DNA of 64,000 nucleotides. Source: DASZHJ01 sp035541215 (lineage in GTDB: Bacteria; Pseudomonadota; Alphaproteobacteria; ATCC43930; CGMCC-115725). The position numbers and the translations under genes are program-made. This document shows positions 61,787 to 64,000 of this stretch, in pieces (position 1 is the stretch's first letter; the number at the start of each line of letters is the position of its first letter). The stretch is taken from assembly GCA_035541215.1 (NCBI GenBank), contig DATKNV010000131.1, positions 1 to 64,000 of the forward strand, read 5' to 3'. Under the pieces are notes generated by a model. The model made no database searches and was not told the DNA's origin. It saw only the letters and a program-made list of their open reading frames with translations.

Positions 61787-62942
61787 GGTAATGCCGCTCG
61801 AGGCGCCGGAGTGCCTCCTCCAGCACTTCGTCATCGCAGGCGAGCGATATCCTGAGATGGCCGCGGCCGGCCTCGCCGAAGGCGCTCCCCGGCAGCACCG
61901 CGATCGCGAGCCGCTCGAGCCACTCTGCCGCCACCGCCTTGTCGTCGCCGGGCACCTTCGGGAAGAGATAGAAGGATGCCGGCGGCCGCGTGCAGGAGAA
62001 GCCCGGCAGAGCGTCGAGCACCGCCGCCGCGCGGTCGCGTCGGCGCCGGAAGCGCTCGCGGTAGCCGTCGATCACGAATTCCGGCAGCGCCAGGGCCGCA
62101 AGCGCGCCGGCCTGCAGGAAGGGCGGCACGCAGTAGATCGAGTGCTGCACCACCTTGAGTGCGGCCTTGACCGCGGCCTCGGGTGCCGCGAGATAGCCGA
62201 TGCGCCAGCCGGTCATGCCGTAGGTCTTCGAGAGGCTGTCCGCGACGAGACAGCGCCCCTGCGCTCCCGGCAGTGCCTGCAGGAAGGCGAAGGCGCCGGG
62301 CTCATAGGTGAGATCGGCGTAGACCTGGTCGAAGAGCAGCCAGAGATCGTGGCGCTCCGCGAGCGCCACCAGCGCTGCGAGCTCCTCGCGCGTGAAGACG
62401 CGCCCCGTCGGATTGGCGGGCGAGTTCACGACGATCATGCGCGTGCGCGGCGTCACCGCCGCCGCGAGCATGCCGGGATCGAGCCGGTCGAGGGCGGGAA
62501 CGCGCACGGGCACGCCCCCGGCGAGCCGAACGCCCGGCCCGTAGCTCACCCAGCAGGGATCGAGCAGCAGCACCTCGTCGCCGGATTCGAGCGCTACCAT
62601 GAAGGCCGCGAAGACCGCGAATTTGCCGCCGGGCGTCACGAGTATCTCGCTCGCATCGTAGGCGATGCCTGCGCGCCCTGAGAGTCGCCTTGCGATCGCC
62701 GCGCGAAGGGCCGGAGTTCCCGCCGCGGGCCCGTAATGCGTCTCGCCCGCGAGCATCGCGCGATGCGCGGCCGCCACGATCTGCGGATGCGTCTCGAGAT
62801 TGGGATCGCCGCTCGCGAGCGGCAGTATCTCGCGCCCCGCGACTTGCGCCTGGCGGATGCGCTCGGACATTTCCACCGTCGCCGAAGGAGCGACGCTCGC
62901 GACGCGCTCGGCGAGCCGCGGCATCCGCGCTGCCGCCGTCAT
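61779..62942 (-). CDS. Pyridoxal-phosphate-dependent class I aminotransferase
   Basis: A 387-residue fold-type I aminotransferase. The active-site lysine is in DSLSKTYGMTGWRIGYL (about residue 236) and the cofactor-binding NSPANPTGRVFTREEL and FDQVYADLTYE segments are present. ATGA overlap with the TetR gene at the start and overlap with the transporter ATPase gene at the end make a single transcription unit. Acting with an amino acid transporter, it probably deaminates the imported compound, likely an aspartate/alanine-like or aromatic substrate. Confidence 0.93.
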   Translation of the reverse strand: MTAAARMPRLAERVASVAPSATVEMSERIRQAQVAGREILPLASGDPNLETHPQIVAAAHRAMLAGETHYGPAAGTPALRAAIARRLSGRAGIAYDASEILVTPGGKFAVFAAFMVALESGDEVLLLDPCWVSYGPGVRLAGGVPVRVPALDRLDPGMLAAAVTPRTRMIVVNSPANPTGRVFTREELAALVALAERHDLWLLFDQVYADLTYEPGAFAFLQALPGAQGRCLVADSLSKTYGMTGWRIGYLAAPEAAVKAALKVVQHSIYCVPPFLQAGALAALALPEFVIDGYRERFRRRRDRAAAVLDALPGFSCTRPPASFYLFPKVPGDDKAVAAEWLERLAIAVLPGSAFGEAGRGHLRISLACDDEVLEEALRRLERHYRG

Positions 62943-63616
62943 CGTCCGGCCTTGTTGCGCGGGGTGGGCTTGGCGTCGAGGCTCGGCGCGCGGAAGCCCG
63001 CCGCGAGAAACGGCACCATCTGCGTCAGCACGGCATCGGCGTCGCCGGCGTCGCAGAGGCCGTCGGAGAGGTGCTCGATCCGGCCGGGATTGATCATGGT
63101 GTAGTAAAGCGAGCCCAGGAGGAAATGGAAGCGCCAGAACACCTCGGCGCGGCTCAAGTGCGGCAGCGCGCGCGCGAGCGCCGCGACGAAGCGGGTGCTC
63201 GTGGCGTCGAAGTGCTTGGCGATGAGCTCGCGGGCGAGCTCGTTGTGCTCGACGGATAGCACCGCGCGAAGCCGCGTGAAAGTGGCGCCGCCCGCGCTCT
63301 CGCCGGTGGAGGCGAGCGCGGGCGCAATGAAGGCCGCGATGATCTGCTCCAGGAGCGGCGGCCTGCCCGGCGCCTCCCCACATGCCTCGAGCCGCGCAAG
63401 GCGCTCCTCATTCATGGGCCGGCAGCGGCTCTCGAAGATCGCCGCGAGCAATCCCTCCTTGGAGCCGAAGTGGTAATTGACCGCCGCTAGATTGACGCCC
63501 GCCGCGGCCGTGAGCTGGCGGAGCGAGACCCCGGTATAGCCCTGCTCCGCGAACATCCGCTCGGCCGTGCGGAGCAGCCGCGTCTTGGTATCGCTGAGCT
63601 CCTCCGCGAGGATCAC
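62939..63616 (-). CDS. TetR family transcriptional regulator
   Basis: A 225-residue TetR-type repressor. The N-terminal helix-turn-helix is VSLRQLTAAAGVNLAAVNYH followed by FGSKEGLLAAIF (about residues 30-61). The C-terminal ligand-binding domain resembles the CerR/PsrA-type family with FWRFHFLLGSLYYTM. GTG start. Probably controls the aminotransferase-transporter operon it leads; its own overlap with the aminotransferase gene suggests autoregulation. Confidence 0.92.
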   Translation of the reverse strand: MILAEELSDTKTRLLRTAERMFAEQGYTGVSLRQLTAAAGVNLAAVNYHFGSKEGLLAAIFESRCRPMNEERLARLEACGEAPGRPPLLEQIIAAFIAPALASTGESAGGATFTRLRAVLSVEHNELARELIAKHFDATSTRFVAALARALPHLSRAEVFWRFHFLLGSLYYTMINPGRIEHLSDGLCDAGDADAVLTQMVPFLAAGFRAPSLDAKPTPRNKAGR

Positions 63617-63625
63617 CGGACGTCC

Positions 63626-64000
63626 CTAGTCGAGGTCTTCGGCGCGATCGACGTAGACGAGGCCCAGCGCCGCGAGCTTCGGCCTCATGCCGTAGAGATC
63701 GAGGCCCAGCTCGCCCGCAGCCAGGCGCTTCCGCGATTCCGCCTCCTTGGCCTCGCGGTCCCGGCCGGCCTTGGCCACCGCCGCCGCATTCTTCCGCGCC
63801 ACGATCACCACCCCGTCGTCGTCGCCGACGACGACGTCGCCGGGGGCGATTGCGATCCCAGCGCAGACGATGGGTACGTTGACCGCACCCAAGGACGCCT
63901 TCACCGTGCCGCGCGCGGAGATCGCGCGCGACCAGACGGGGAAGCCCATCTCCGAGATCGCGCGCACGTCGCGGCAGCCCGCGTCGATCACGAGCCCACG
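63626..64000 (-). CDS. RraA/LigK-like aldolase, 5'-truncated by window edge
   Basis: The visible C-terminal 124 residues belong to the RraA-like / 4-carboxy-4-hydroxy-2-oxoadipate aldolase (oxaloacetate decarboxylase) family. The catalytic Arg-Asp motif is in VIDAGCRDVRAI, followed by VPIVCAGIAIAPGDVVVGD and a C-terminal LGLDLYGMRPKLAALGLVYV stretch typical of the LigK group. The N-terminus lies beyond the window. It sits 9 bp upstream of the TetR gene, so it may lead this catabolic unit, feeding pyruvate and oxaloacetate from an aromatic or methylated dicarboxylate pathway. Confidence 0.88.
   Translation of the reverse strand, partial: RGLVIDAGCRDVRAISEMGFPVWSRAISARGTVKASLGAVNVPIVCAGIAIAPGDVVVGDDDGVVIVARKNAAAVAKAGRDREAKEAESRKRLAAGELGLDLYGMRPKLAALGLVYVDRAEDLD

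Overview
The window is a GC-rich, gene-dense bacterial chromosome segment. Its gene content points to an alphaproteobacterium: a cpa/tad-type Flp pilus operon in the Caulobacter/rhizobial order, a ligase-associated Lhr helicase locus, a complete branched-chain amino acid (liv) transporter, prkA-yeaH-spoVR, CtrA-like TTAA-N7-TTAA boxes, and an intergenic element that resembles repeats I recall from Hyphomicrobiales (Rhizobiales) genomes. Genus cannot be decided from the sequence alone. I found no tRNA, rRNA, CRISPR array, transposase, phage gene or plasmid functions.

Left part (1-7912): a DNA-repair set of ATP-dependent ligase (cut by the window edge), MBL-fold exonuclease and Lhr-type helicase, with the PdeM phosphoesterase displaced downstream by a phasin and a family-25 glycosyltransferase. 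A SnoaL-like protein and a VOC protein follow. From 7913 to 14977: a large inverted-repeat element, an enoyl-CoA hydratase, two class I adenylate-forming enzymes, a DNA photolyase, a small Tat-exported protein, a creatininase-family amidohydrolase and a Fur/Zur-like regulator. From 14985 to 25961: a TadG-like pilus protein, a NUDIX hydrolase overlapping thiC (with a TPP riboswitch), a DOPA-dioxygenase-like protein, a glutathione transferase, an amidase-transporter-lipoprotein operon, two envelope membrane proteins (GT-C-like and acyltransferase 3) and a secreted Lys/Ser/Gly repeat protein.

Centre (26262-41830): the Flp pilus block. Two nearly identical pilin genes, each with its own CtrA-like box, are followed by prepilin peptidase, cpaB, secretin cpaC, cpaD, cpaE, cpaF ATPase, tadB and tadC, mostly with overlapping or near-overlapping ends. 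After the operon comes a near-consensus sigma-54 promoter driving a low-complexity protein and a GT-A glycosyltransferase-like protein. A TadD-like TPR lipoprotein fused to a SPOR domain lies further on, on the opposite strand.

Right part (42070-64000): a DUF1345 membrane protein; an amino-acid-type binding protein adjacent to a chemoreceptor; a phosphotransferase; an aspartate dehydrogenase; a complete liv ABC operon with a strong hairpin after its binding-protein gene; a 0.9-kb stretch with no convincing gene; the stress cluster prkA-yeaH-spoVR; and a minus-strand operon of polar amino acid ABC transporter, aminotransferase and TetR regulator next to a truncated RraA/LigK-like aldolase gene. 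Transport and catabolism of amino-acid-like compounds, surface attachment by Flp pili, and DNA repair are the main themes.
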